From: Pseudomonas chlororaphis
GTDB lineage: Bacteria > Pseudomonadota > Gammaproteobacteria > Pseudomonadales > Pseudomonadaceae
Length of the DNA: 64,000 bases
Direction of reading: 5' to 3'
NCBI RefSeq assembly: GCF_000783395.1
Contig: NZ_JSFK01000018.1
Span: 62,001 to 126,000, forward strand
Part shown: piece after piece, positions 25,810 through 34,811 of the stretch
Layout: each line of letters opens with the position of its first letter
How positions within the stretch are numbered: the first letter of the stretch is position 1
The notes under the pieces: model-generated
The model's input: only the letters and a program-made list of their open reading frames with translations
Told to the model about the DNA's origin: nothing
Database searches by the model: none
Position numbers and translations under genes: made by a program

Positions 25810-26835
25810 ATGAAACAGGAAGTGATAGAACTGGACGGCGCCATTGGTGGCGGCCAGGTGTTGCGCAGTGCCTTGAGCCTGTCGATGGTGACAGGCCGGG
25901 CGTTTCGCATTAAACAGATTCGTGCCAAACGCAGCCGTCCGGGATTGCTCAGGCAACATTTGACGGCGGTCATGGCGGCGGCCGAGGTCTGCGGCGCGAC
26001 GGTTTCCGGTGCGCAGTTGGGCTCGCAAGCGTTGAGCTTTGAACCCGGCGCGATTCGCTCCGGCGATTACCAGTTCGCCATCGGCACGGCCGGCAGTTGC
26101 ACGCTGGTGTTGCAGACCTTGTTGCCGGCACTGTTGCGGGCACCGCAGGCGAGCCGGGTGCGCATCTCGGGTGGTACGCATAATCCGCTGGCGCCGCCGA
26201 CCGATTTCCTCACGCGCAGTTGGCTGCCGTTGCTGCGGCGTATGGGCGCCAGCGTTGAGCTGGACTTGTTGAGACATGGATTTGTCCCGGCAGGCGGTGG
26301 CGAGATTGAAGTGAACGTGCAGCCGTTGAACCTGACGCGGATGGACCTGTGTGAACGCGGCGAGGCCATTTCGCAGCACGCATCGGCGCTGACCGCCGGG
26401 CTGGCACCGACGGTGGCCGAGCGTGAGTTGAGCCAAGTGGCCAAGCGTTTGAGTTTGCCGCCTGCGGCGCTGCAACATGTCACGCTCGATCCGGCGCGGG
26501 GGCCGGGCAATGTGTTGCTGCTGGAGTACGCATTCGAGCACGTCACCGAGGTGTTCAGCGCGTTTGGTCAAGTGTCGCTGCGGGCTGAAAAGGTCGCCGA
26601 CGCCGCGATCAATCAGGCCGCCGACTGGTTGCGCAGTGGTGCTGCAGTGGCCGAGCACCTTGCCGATCAGTTGCTGTTGCCGATGGCGCTGGCCGGTGGC
26701 GGCTCGTTCACCACGCCGCGCATGACCGAGCATCTGCATAGCAATATCGCGGTGATTGAGTTGTTTTTGCCGGTTCGCATCGATTGTCGTGAGGAGGGCG
26801 CTGATCGATTGCGCGTTGAGGTCAGCGCCAATTGA
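25810..26835 (+). CDS. rtcA: RNA 3'-terminal phosphate cyclase RtcA
   Basis: Converts RNA 3'-phosphate to 2',3'-cyclic phosphate through an adenylylated His. 341 residues with the family start LDGAIGGGQVLRSALSLS, the RAKRSRPGLLRQHLT segment, the inserted-domain region and the C-terminal catalytic-His motif TEHLHSNIAVIE. The ATG at 25810 follows AAGGAATG; a longer reading would run into the preceding gene. Last gene of the operon, followed by a strong terminator. Confidence 0.95.
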   Translation: MKQEVIELDGAIGGGQVLRSALSLSMVTGRAFRIKQIRAKRSRPGLLRQHLTAVMAAAEVCGATVSGAQLGSQALSFEPGAIRSGDYQFAIGTAGSCTLVLQTLLPALLRAPQASRVRISGGTHNPLAPPTDFLTRSWLPLLRRMGASVELDLLRHGFVPAGGGEIEVNVQPLNLTRMDLCERGEAISQHASALTAGLAPTVAERELSQVAKRLSLPPAALQHVTLDPARGPGNVLLLEYAFEHVTEVFSAFGQVSLRAEKVADAAINQAADWLRSGAAVAEHLADQLLLPMALAGGGSFTTPRMTEHLHSNIAVIELFLPVRIDCREEGADRLRVEVSAN

Positions 26836-26847
26836 TAGTCAGCCTAG

Positions 26848-26888
26848 GGGCGGTGGGATTTCATCAGGAAATCCCACCGCCCTTTTTT
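26848..26888 (+). terminator. Rho-independent terminator of the rtc operon
   Basis: A 15-bp perfect stem GGGCGGTGGGATTTC/GAAATCCCACCGCCC with an ATCAG loop (26848-26882) and six T residues at 26883-26888, thirteen bases after the rtcA stop. Confidence 0.93.
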
Positions 26889-26986
26889 ACGTCCGCAAAA
26901 AACTCGCGAAAGGCGGCAAATTGCTGGCCCCCGGACTTTCGCTTCCCCGGCAAAATCGCCTTTTTTCAAAAGGTTAGGTGGGCTCT

Positions 26987-27316
26987 ATGCGGACGATTGT
27001 CATCACCGTTGCAACGCTTTCCCTGGCTGTCCTCGCCTGTGGGGTTCAGGCGAAAGAGTTGAGCAAGAGTCATCGCTTTGCGTGCGTTTGGGGCTCGGAT
27101 ATCGCTGCCGGTGCTCAGCAGTCGAAGCTGTCAGGCGTGTCGCTTTATGGCGCTCGTAAACAATTGCAGGTGCGCCGATTCCAGCAACCGTGGATGCGCA
27201 TGACCGCGATGGGGATTACCGAGCAAACCTACAACAGCACGTCGAAGCTCAAACCGGCGGCGGTCAAGCAGACCTATTACGAACAATGCGTGCGCCACGA
27301 ATTGGCCCAGCGATAA
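26987..27316 (+). CDS. Small exported hypothetical protein
   Basis: 109 residues from the ATG at 26987 (a GTG at 26978 is the alternative start). A signal peptide ends near residue 22 (VQA-KE). The mature part is basic with two cysteines (FACVW and EQCVRHE) that may form a disulphide. No family recognised. It is isolated between two terminators, so it is probably a single-gene transcript. Confidence 0.7.
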   Translation: MRTIVITVATLSLAVLACGVQAKELSKSHRFACVWGSDIAAGAQQSKLSGVSLYGARKQLQVRRFQQPWMRMTAMGITEQTYNSTSKLKPAAVKQTYYEQCVRHELAQR

Positions 27317-27319
27317 CGC

Positions 27320-27351
27320 AAAAAGCCCAATCTTTTCAGGTTGGGCTTTTT
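27320..27351 (+). terminator. Rho-independent terminator
   Basis: Stem AAAAGCCCAA/TTGGGCTTTT (27321-27330 and 27341-27350) with a ten-base loop and flanking A/T runs. It sits between convergent genes and may serve both. Confidence 0.85.
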
Positions 27352-27373
27352 CATGCCTGAGGAAATGTCTGGA

Positions 27374-27787
27374 TTACTTTTCGCTTTCGCAATTGACCAT
27401 CCACGACACGCCGAAGCGATCCACCAGCATGCCAAAACGTACCGCCCAGAAAGTCGCCTCCAGCGGCATATCGACGCGACCATCCTTGGCCAGTGCGTTG
27501 AACACTCGCTCGGCCTCGGCAATGCTGTCGACGTTCAGCGAAATCGAGCAGCCGCTCATGCCTTGAGTCGGGCGGTCGGGTGTGGTGTCCGAGGCCATGA
27601 TCATCTGATCACCCACTTTCAGGCAGGTGTGGATGATCAGGTTGTGGTGTTCTTTGGGCACGTGCTCGGCGGCGGGCGTTTCGCCGAACGTCATCATGGC
27701 CTCGAGTTTTCCCTGCAAGGCTTGCTCGTAAAAGGTGAAGGCTTCGCGGCAGTCACCGTTGAAGATCAGGTACGGGTCGATTCTCAT
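27374..27787 (-). CDS. VOC-superfamily PhnB-like protein
   Basis: 137-residue glyoxalase/bleomycin-resistance-fold protein. It matches the PhnB/YjdN type in IDPYLIFNGDCREAFTFYEQ, HTCLKVGDQMIMASD, and the WAVRFGMLVDRFGVSWMVN ending. Function of the group is unknown. The start at 27787 (MRIDPYL) gives the normal family length, whereas the upstream reading is much longer than relatives. Confidence 0.88.
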   Translation of the reverse strand: MRIDPYLIFNGDCREAFTFYEQALQGKLEAMMTFGETPAAEHVPKEHHNLIIHTCLKVGDQMIMASDTTPDRPTQGMSGCSISLNVDSIAEAERVFNALAKDGRVDMPLEATFWAVRFGMLVDRFGVSWMVNCESEK

Positions 27788-28010
27788 GTCTCTGCTCCCG
27801 GCAGTCAGGCGCGGAGCATGGCGGGTGTTCGCCGGGTTCCGCGTTGGGCGGTTAAAACATAGCAGAGCGTTGGACGCCAGGAAGGCCAGAGTCATCCAGA
27901 TGTTTTTGTTCTGAAAAGCGTGTCGACAATAACGCGTTCGTCGTGTGAAATTCCGTCGTGGCGCTGGAGTACCATGACGCACCGTCATCGCCCGCAGAGT
28001 CCAACGCCCC

Positions 28011-29822
28011 ATGCCTGATCTATCACGCTTCACGTCCTTGTTCGATCAGGCGCAGCGCGCCTTGCGTTTGGTTTGGGGGACATCGCGTGGCTTGTTTCTG
28101 GGGCTGGTGCTGGCAACGTTGGTGGCCGGCTTGCTGCCGGCACTGGCGGCATGGTTGGGGCAGCGGATTGTCGATGCCGTGGTAGCGGCGATGCAGTTGC
28201 ACGCGCAACACGGCAGTGCGCCACTGTGGCCCGTGTTGCGTTACGTTTTGTTGGAGGCTGGGGTGTTGGCGCTGTTGTCCGGCACACAACGGGCACTGTC
28301 GGTGCAGCAGTCGCTGTTGCGGGTGCAGCTAGGGCAGAAGGTCAATACGCTGATCCTGGAGAAAGCACAGACCCTGTCACTGGTGCAGTTCGAGAACTCC
28401 GAGTTCTACGACAAACTGGTGCGTGTCCGTCGCGAGGCTTCGACGCGGCCACTGGCGCTGGTCATGAAGTCGTTGGGCTTGATTCAAAACCTGATCATGC
28501 TGATCAGTTTTGGTGTGCTGCTGGTGCATTTCTCCCCTTGGGCGCTGGTGCTGCTGGTGGTCGGTGCGTTGCCGGTGTTCTTTGCCGAGGCGCATTTTTC
28601 CGGTGACGCCTTTCGGTTGTTCACCCGCCGCGCTCCGGAGAGTCGGCAGCAGAATTACATCGAAACCTTGCTGTCCCACGAGACCTATATCAAAGAGGTC
28701 AAGCTGTTTGGCTTTGCACCGCTGTTGCTGCAACGCTACCGTGACACGTTCGCCAGGTTGTATGCCGAAGATCGGCGCCTGACGTTGCGGCGCGATGGCT
28801 GGGGTTTCGGCCTCGGTCTGCTCGGTACCGCTGCTTTTTACGCAGCCTATGCGTGGGTGGTGATCGATGCCGTGCATGGCCAGATCAGTCTTGGCCAGAT
28901 GACCATGTATCTGGTGCTGTTCAAGCAAGGCCAAAGCGCTGTGAGCAGCAGTCTCAGTGCGATCAGTGGCCTGTACGAAGACGGCCTCTACCTGACGAGT
29001 CTCTATGAGTATCTGGCCGAACCGGTGCAGCTGGATACCGGCCACCTGACCGTTGGCGTGTGCCCGGGCGATGGTTTGCGATTCGAAAACGTCGGCTTCT
29101 GTTATCCCGGTGCCAGTCGGCCAGCGCTGGAAAACATTGATCTGCAACTGGTGCCAGGCAAGAGCATGGCGTTGGTCGGCGAGAACGGTTCAGGCAAGAC
29201 CACGCTGATCAAGTTACTGACCCGGCTCTATCGCCCCGATCAAGGACGCATTCTGCTCGACGGCAGCGATTTGCAGGATTGGCAGGAGACCGCGTTACGT
29301 CGACGTATTGGCGTGATTTTTCAGGACTACATCCGCTACCAGTTCAGCGTCGGAGAAAACATCGGCGTCGGCGATACCTTGGCGTTTAACGATTCGCAAC
29401 GATGGAAAGAGGCGGCTGCCCAAGGGATGGCGGCGCCCTTTATCGAAGGACTGGACAAGGGTTATGCCACGCAATTGGGCCGCTGGTTTGCCGGTGGCCA
29501 GGAATTGTCTGGCGGCCAGTGGCAGAAAATTGCCTTGTCCCGCGCGTACATGCGCCGTGATGCCGACATTCTGATCCTCGATGAGCCGACTTCCGCCCTT
29601 GATCCGGCGGCGGAAGCGGCGGTGTTCGAGCATTTCAGCCAGCACAGTGAAGGGCGCATGACGTTGCTGATCTCCCATCGTTTTTCCAGCGTGCGCAATG
29701 CCGACCACATCATCGTGCTGCAACAAGGCCGGATTCTCGAGCAGGGCGGCCACGATGAACTGATTGCTGCTGCCGGGCATTATGCGCAACTGTTCGATTT
29801 ACAGGCTCGCGGCTATCGCTAG
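28011..29822 (+). CDS. ABC transporter, fused permease and ATPase (exporter type)
   Basis: 603-residue half-transporter. An N-terminal transmembrane domain of about six helices (to about residue 320) is followed by a nucleotide-binding domain with Walker A GENGSGKTT, Q-loop FQDYIRYQ, signature LSGGQWQK, Walker B ILILDEPTSALD and H-loop ISHR. A lipid, peptide or drug substrate cannot be decided. Its last four bases overlap the end of the convergent hydrolase gene. Confidence 0.88.
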   Translation: MPDLSRFTSLFDQAQRALRLVWGTSRGLFLGLVLATLVAGLLPALAAWLGQRIVDAVVAAMQLHAQHGSAPLWPVLRYVLLEAGVLALLSGTQRALSVQQSLLRVQLGQKVNTLILEKAQTLSLVQFENSEFYDKLVRVRREASTRPLALVMKSLGLIQNLIMLISFGVLLVHFSPWALVLLVVGALPVFFAEAHFSGDAFRLFTRRAPESRQQNYIETLLSHETYIKEVKLFGFAPLLLQRYRDTFARLYAEDRRLTLRRDGWGFGLGLLGTAAFYAAYAWVVIDAVHGQISLGQMTMYLVLFKQGQSAVSSSLSAISGLYEDGLYLTSLYEYLAEPVQLDTGHLTVGVCPGDGLRFENVGFCYPGASRPALENIDLQLVPGKSMALVGENGSGKTTLIKLLTRLYRPDQGRILLDGSDLQDWQETALRRRIGVIFQDYIRYQFSVGENIGVGDTLAFNDSQRWKEAAAQGMAAPFIEGLDKGYATQLGRWFAGGQELSGGQWQKIALSRAYMRRDADILILDEPTSALDPAAEAAVFEHFSQHSEGRMTLLISHRFSSVRNADHIIVLQQGRILEQGGHDELIAAAGHYAQLFDLQARGYR

Positions 29823-30763
29823 GTGTCCCGCCCGCTGCGCACGGTTGCCGGCCCGGCCATCCGCGGGGCGGGCTTGCTCTGCATCAGGCTGTCGAGCGCC
29901 TTGCGGTAATTCTGCCCGCCGAGCGCCATGCTGTTGTTATGCGTTGCGCCCGGCACCAGCAACAGGCGTTTGGGTTGTTGCGCGGCATTGAACAGTTGCT
30001 CGCTGAAACGTGGCGGCACGAAAGCGTCGGCCAGACCGTGCACCACCAGCAGTGGCATGTGAATGTCGGCAATCTTGTCGATCGAATCGAATTTCTGCGA
30101 CAGCAGCCAGCGCACCGGCAGCGAAGTGTTGGCCACGGACGCTGCAACATCCGCCAGCGTGGTGAAGGTGGACTCGATCACCAGTCCGCGCACCGGTAAC
30201 GCGGAATGATCCCGAGCGGCGGTTTGCCCTAGTTCTGCGGCCAGATCGATGGCCACAGCGCCGCCTAGGGAGTGCCCATAGATCAAGCGCTTGGCCGGAT
30301 CCGGTTGCAGCAGCTTGAAGCGCTCCCACGCCACCCGCGCGTCCTCGTAGACACTGCTTTCCGACGGCAGATCACCGTGACTCTTGCCGAAACCACGGTA
30401 GTCGATGGCCAGCACTGAATAACCCGCTGCGCGCAGTTGTTCGATGCGGAACAACTGCCCGGTGAGGTTCCAGCGCACGCCATGCAGATAGAGAATGGCC
30501 GGCGCATTGGCTTTTTCCGCCGGCCACCACCAGGCATGTATGTTTTCCCCGGCCTTGAAGCTCTTCGGTTGCAGGTCGAGTTCCTGCACGCTGCCGGGCA
30601 AGCCGCGATACCAACCGGCAGTGCCCGGTTCGATGCGAAACAGCAACTTGCGTTCGGTGTGTTCCAGCACGGCACAACTGGTCGGCACGCCGATTATCAG
30701 CGCGGCCATGCAGGCGAACGCCAAACGGCGGCGGCGCAGACGCGTCATGAAGGACAGGAACAT
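29819..30763 (-). CDS. Alpha/beta hydrolase, membrane-anchored or exported
   Basis: 314 residues from the ATG at 30763 (a GTG at 30775 is possible). An N-terminal hydrophobic segment ends in VPTSC, a weak lipobox or signal anchor. The hydrolase core has the oxyanion-region LYLHGVRWN, nucleophile elbow GHSLGGA, Asp in VVHGLADAFVP and His in PGATHNNSM. It is related to YfhR/BEM46-type hydrolases; substrate unknown. Confidence 0.82.
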   Translation of the reverse strand: MFLSFMTRLRRRRLAFACMAALIIGVPTSCAVLEHTERKLLFRIEPGTAGWYRGLPGSVQELDLQPKSFKAGENIHAWWWPAEKANAPAILYLHGVRWNLTGQLFRIEQLRAAGYSVLAIDYRGFGKSHGDLPSESSVYEDARVAWERFKLLQPDPAKRLIYGHSLGGAVAIDLAAELGQTAARDHSALPVRGLVIESTFTTLADVAASVANTSLPVRWLLSQKFDSIDKIADIHMPLLVVHGLADAFVPPRFSEQLFNAAQQPKRLLLVPGATHNNSMALGGQNYRKALDSLMQSKPAPRMAGPATVRSGRDT

Positions 30764-30875
30764 TAAACGTTTCACCAGGGCGCAGACAAAGAACGCTTTT
30801 TACCAGATGCCTGGGCCTGCGCGTGAGTTTTTCGACCACCGCCCCGGCGCAACGATTACCAAATGCTGCAAAGAC

Positions 30876-31874
30876 TCACACAACCTGCAGAACGATCTTG
30901 CCGATATGGTCGCCAGCCTCCATGTGCGCGTGAGCCTGAGCGGCGTCGGCGAGTGGGTAGACCTTGTCGATCATCGGCAGGCAGCGCCCGGCAGCCAGCG
31001 CCGGCCAAACGTGCTCGCGCAGTTGATCGGCAATCGCGGCTTTTTCAGCAGCGGTACGGGCGCGCAAGAGGGAGCCGGTGATCACCGCGCGTTTGGCCAT
31101 CATTGCCAGCAGATCAAAGTCGTTGGCCCGCGCGCCGCCGAGGAAACCGAGCATGACCAGACGGCCATCCATCGCCAGGGCACTGACGTTACCGTTGAGG
31201 TACGAGCCGCCCATGATGTCGAGGATCACATTCACACCTTGGCCTGAAGTTTTCTCGGCGATCACCTCAGCGAAGTCCTCCTCGCGATAATTGATCGCTT
31301 GACCACCCAGTTCGCGAATCGCTGCGCATTTGTCCGGGCTGCCGGCGGTGGCAAACGCTTCTATGCCGAATTCTCGGCACAGCATCAGTGCGGTTGTGCC
31401 GATGCCGCTGGTGCCACCATGAATCAATGCGCGTTGACCACGGCTGGCGCCGCCGAGACCGAACAGGTTGGCCCACACGGTGAAAAACGTTTCCGGGATC
31501 GCGGCCGCCTGGACCCAGTTCACGCCATCAGGAATCGGCAGGGTCTGGCCGGCCGGGACTGCGCAGTATTCGGCATAACCGCCGCCGTTGGTCAGCGCGC
31601 AGACTTTGTCGCCCACGGCGAACTGACGAACACCGGCACCAAGCGCCACCACTTCACCGGCGACCTCCAGCCCGGGAATCGGGTTCATGCCGGGTTTCAT
31701 CGGGTATTTGCCGGCACGCTGCAAAGCGTCCGGCCGGTTGATTCCGGCGGCGTGTACGCGGATCAGCACTTCGCCTTGTGCCGCGACCGGCAGCGGGACG
31801 CGTCGAGGTTGCAAGACCTCGGGGCCTCCGGGTTCGGTGATTTCGATTCGGGTCATTTCATTGGGCAGGGACAT
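30876..31874 (-). CDS. NAD(P)H quinone oxidoreductase, zinc-independent MDR family
   Basis: 332 residues of the PIG3/QOR branch of medium-chain dehydrogenases. An N-terminal GroES-like domain is followed by a Rossmann domain with IHGGTSGIGTTALML, and there is no structural zinc cysteine cluster. The start at 31874 (MSLPNEMTRIEI) is preferred because an AGAG-type ribosome site lies upstream and the family starts there. Likely cytosolic reduction of quinones or enones. Confidence 0.87.
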   Translation of the reverse strand: MSLPNEMTRIEITEPGGPEVLQPRRVPLPVAAQGEVLIRVHAAGINRPDALQRAGKYPMKPGMNPIPGLEVAGEVVALGAGVRQFAVGDKVCALTNGGGYAEYCAVPAGQTLPIPDGVNWVQAAAIPETFFTVWANLFGLGGASRGQRALIHGGTSGIGTTALMLCREFGIEAFATAGSPDKCAAIRELGGQAINYREEDFAEVIAEKTSGQGVNVILDIMGGSYLNGNVSALAMDGRLVMLGFLGGARANDFDLLAMMAKRAVITGSLLRARTAAEKAAIADQLREHVWPALAAGRCLPMIDKVYPLADAAQAHAHMEAGDHIGKIVLQVV

Positions 31875-31934
31875 ATCGTTTCTCTTGGCTTGAGTTGTGT
31901 AAGTGGGAGCCTGCCGAGCAGGCAATGATTCCCT

Positions 31935-33134
31935 TCAATTTGCACAGCAGCGCGGCTCGATAGGGGCGGGCAGCCATTTCATGGCTTGCTCCAGCAGCAA
32001 CGCCACGACGATCGCGCCAGCGGCAATAATGAACAGCAACGCGTGGTGACCGCCGCTGGCATTGAACAGCGCCGAATAGGCAAAACCGGCCAGCGCCTGA
32101 AACGTAGCGAACGATACCGTGGCGCGGCTCCAGGCGATTTGCTGGCGATGATGCTCCGGCACCAGTTCATGCACCCGCGCCAGCGCCAGCGGCACAATGC
32201 CCGGCGGAAATGAACCGAGAATCACCGCCAGCAACGCCAACGCCAGAAACGAGTGGGAGATCGCCAGCAGTCCGAGGGCAACCGCCTGCACCACCAGCAC
32301 CAGACGAATGCCGGACCTTGCGCCAAGCTGATCGGCGAGAAAGCCATAACTCACCGGGCCGACAATCGCGCCCAAGCCATACATCACCCACACCAACGCG
32401 CCGACATGCGCTCCGGCACCGAGGCCACGCGCTACGTAATCCACCAGAAACACCATGGCCGGCACCAGGCCTGCGGCCATAAAGGCGTATTGAGCGAACA
32501 GCAGATACACACCACGCGGTGTCGGTTCTGCGGGCACTGTTTCTTGCGCAACGACCGGGTGCAGGAAATCAGACGGCCAGGCAAACCAGCTCAGCGCCGT
32601 CAGCAACAAGGCCAAAGCCCCCAGGCCCAGCCACGTTGCCTGCAAACCGAGGCTTAACAGCGGCGGCACCAGCGTCCCGGAACCGGCAATGCCGAGACCG
32701 ATGCCCAGAAAAATCGCGCCACTGGCCAGCCCTTTACGCGCCGCCGGGACATGCGGCAATACCGTCGCGGCCACCAGCACCATGATCGCGCCGCCGGCAA
32801 TCCCGGACAGCAGCCGCCAGCCGAAGAACCAGCTCACCGACAACGGAAACGCGCAGGCAAAAAATGCCGCCGTGACCACCAGCATCATCAGCCGCAAGGC
32901 ATTTTTATTGCCGAGCTGGCGCGCTGCCGGCCGGCCGAGCAGGGCGCCGATCAGATAGCCGACCAGATTGGCCGCACCGAGGTAGACCACATCATTGGCG
33001 CTGAACCATTGCGCTTCAATCAGCGAAGGAATCAACGGCGTGTAAGCGAAACGCGCCAGACCGATGCTGACCAGGCTGGCGCAGAGGCCGGCGAAGATCG
33101 GCAGCCAGATACCGGTGGAGGTTGAAGTGCGCAT
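31935..33134 (-). CDS. MFS transporter, YbfB/YjiJ family
   Basis: 399 residues with about twelve hydrophobic helices and the N-terminal family signature FAGLCASLVSIGLARFAYTP. A Gly/Ala-rich LVGYLIGALLGRPAA loop follows helix 2. Probably an efflux or uptake permease of unknown substrate. It is divergent from a LysR gene that probably controls it, with a dyad at 33183 between them. Confidence 0.85.
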   Translation of the reverse strand: MRTSTSTGIWLPIFAGLCASLVSIGLARFAYTPLIPSLIEAQWFSANDVVYLGAANLVGYLIGALLGRPAARQLGNKNALRLMMLVVTAAFFACAFPLSVSWFFGWRLLSGIAGGAIMVLVAATVLPHVPAARKGLASGAIFLGIGLGIAGSGTLVPPLLSLGLQATWLGLGALALLLTALSWFAWPSDFLHPVVAQETVPAEPTPRGVYLLFAQYAFMAAGLVPAMVFLVDYVARGLGAGAHVGALVWVMYGLGAIVGPVSYGFLADQLGARSGIRLVLVVQAVALGLLAISHSFLALALLAVILGSFPPGIVPLALARVHELVPEHHRQQIAWSRATVSFATFQALAGFAYSALFNASGGHHALLFIIAAGAIVVALLLEQAMKWLPAPIEPRCCAN

Positions 33135-33182
33135 GGAAGCGATCTCGAGGAAGGTTTATGGCGTTCAGCATATCGGCTATCG

Positions 33183-33203
33183 TTGCTGCGTTAATGCAGC
33201 GAA
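33183..33203. promoter_or_regulatory. LysR-type operator candidate
   Basis: The interrupted palindrome GCTGC-GTTAAT-GCAGC, extended as TTGCTGC/GCAGCGAA, lies midway between the divergent MFS and LysR starts and contains a T-N11-A arrangement. Confidence 0.5.
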
Positions 33204-33245
33204 TTGGCGGCACAGTGATGCGAATTTGCATCGTGGGGAGGCAGC

Positions 33246-34121
33246 ATGAATTGGGATGACGCACGGGTATTCCTTGCCGTTTGCCGCGAGTCGACGCTGC
33301 GCGGCGCAGCACGGGTTTTGGGGGTGGATCAGGCAACTGTCGGGCGGCGCATCACGGCACTGGAAAAGTCCCTGAACGCGACGTTGTTCCTGCGCACCTC
33401 TGACGGGTACGCATTGACGGCGGTCGGCGAAGCAGCGCTTAAAAACGTTGAGAAAATGGAGCATTCGGCACTGGAGCTGGAGCGGCAGATTCAGGGCCTG
33501 GACGATCGCCTGACCGGCACAGTGCGCGTCAGTACCACCGATTCGCTGGCCATCGATTTTCTGATTCCGGCCATTGCCCGTTTGCACGAGCAGCACCCGG
33601 ACGTGCGAGTGCAACTGGATGCGTCCACACAGATTCTCAGCCTGGCCAAGCGTGAGGCGGATATCGCGGTGCGCAACACCCGGCCGGACAACCCTGACCT
33701 GATCGCCCGGCGCATTGCCCGATGGCCAGTGGGGCTGTTCGCCTCTCAAACCTATATAGACGCCAATGGCGTACCGCCGCCGGGCACGGCATTTGAGGGG
33801 CATGATCTGGTGGTCTATCAACCGTATCTGCAAAGCAAAAAGGACCTGACCCTGGTGTCGGAGCCGTTGAGTCGCGGACGGATCGTCGCCAGCCTCGGTT
33901 CCAGTTTGCTCGTGCGTCGGTCAATTGCGGCAGGGTTGGGTGTAGGAGAAATCCCGGTATACATGGGCGAGCGCGATGGCTTGATCAGGCTATGGCCGGA
34001 GCGCACTACGCCGCTCCCGTATGAGGTATGGCTGGTAACCCACGCGGATCTGCGCCATACCGCGCGGGTGAGGGCGGTGATCGAGCAGATTGTCGACGTG
34101 TTCGCGTCGGAGAATGAGTAG
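33246..34121 (+). CDS. LysR-family transcriptional regulator
   Basis: 291 residues with an N-terminal winged helix (TLRGAARVLGVDQATVGRRITALE) and a substrate-binding domain (RLTGTVRVSTTDSLAIDFLIP onward). GGGGAGG lies 6 bases before the ATG. It is divergently paired with the MFS transporter, the usual arrangement for a LysR regulator and its target. Confidence 0.88.
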   Translation: MNWDDARVFLAVCRESTLRGAARVLGVDQATVGRRITALEKSLNATLFLRTSDGYALTAVGEAALKNVEKMEHSALELERQIQGLDDRLTGTVRVSTTDSLAIDFLIPAIARLHEQHPDVRVQLDASTQILSLAKREADIAVRNTRPDNPDLIARRIARWPVGLFASQTYIDANGVPPPGTAFEGHDLVVYQPYLQSKKDLTLVSEPLSRGRIVASLGSSLLVRRSIAAGLGVGEIPVYMGERDGLIRLWPERTTPLPYEVWLVTHADLRHTARVRAVIEQIVDVFASENE

Positions 34122-34298
34122 GTAGACGCTGTTTTGGCAGGGCTACAACCTCTGACGAAACGGCCTACACCAGAGGCAGAATCGCCCGGCTTGTCAGCAT
34201 TCTGGGTGGGGCCTATCGTTTCATCAGCTCGGTGAGGGGCGTTGGAAACTCACCGATTCAATACCAGGGACGGTATGTAGACCCAGGAAGGTGTCGAA

Positions 34299-34763
34299 TT
34301 GAAAACCTCGGAATTCAGTCAAAATCCAATCAGTGATCTATCGAGTAAAAGCCGGAATACTCAAGCCATGAACGCAATAAGCCGTGAAGAATTCAATGCC
34401 AGGATCGAGACCATTGAGACCAGGATGGACGCTCGCTTCGAGGGTGTGTCGGCAAAAATCGATGCTTATCTTTTGACTCAGGCGGAGAGGGACAAACGGT
34501 ACGATTTGATGTGGGACGGCGTACAACAAATCGCCGAGGACTCAAAAGAAGCCATCAAACATGCCTCGACAGTGAAGGCGCATTACTGGGCGACAACGGC
34601 CGTCCACTTTCTCGGAATGATCACCGTCGTGGTGGGGGCGCACTTCGCCAATCAAGCGGCTGTTCTAACCACCCTGCAGACGACACTCGCTGCGATCCAG
34701 ATAGGCAAAGATATAAGTGCACCAAAGCCTGCTTCGCCGCAAGCAACCGAATCAGCACAATAG
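34299..34763 (+). CDS. Hypothetical coiled-coil protein with one membrane segment
   Basis: 154 residues. A charged helical N-terminal half (EEFNARIETIETRMDARFEGV) precedes one hydrophobic span (HFLGMITVVVGAHFANQAAV). It resembles small Pseudomonas coiled-coil membrane proteins but has no known function. The TTG at 34299 is chosen because AGGAAGG lies seven bases upstream; the ATG at 34368 has no visible ribosome site. Confidence 0.65.
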   Translation: MKTSEFSQNPISDLSSKSRNTQAMNAISREEFNARIETIETRMDARFEGVSAKIDAYLLTQAERDKRYDLMWDGVQQIAEDSKEAIKHASTVKAHYWATTAVHFLGMITVVVGAHFANQAAVLTTLQTTLAAIQIGKDISAPKPASPQATESAQ

Positions 34764-34792
34764 AAAACGGCCTTCAAAGAAGGCCGTTTTTG
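34764..34792 (+). terminator. Rho-independent terminator
   Basis: Stem AAAACGGCCTT/AAGGCCGTTTT with a CAAAG loop directly after the stop codon, symmetrical enough to serve the convergent pirin gene too. Confidence 0.9.
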
Positions 34793-34811
34793 TGGGTATT
34801 GAGACACCGCG

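Noticed and set aside
26906..26942. Inverted repeat GCGAAAG/CTTTCGC downstream of the rtcA terminator.
   Set aside because: Seven-base arms with a 23-base spacer; could occur by chance and no role is apparent.
33207..33221. GGCACAGTGATGC upstream of the LysR gene as a sigma-54 promoter.
   Set aside because: GG and GC are nine rather than ten bases apart.
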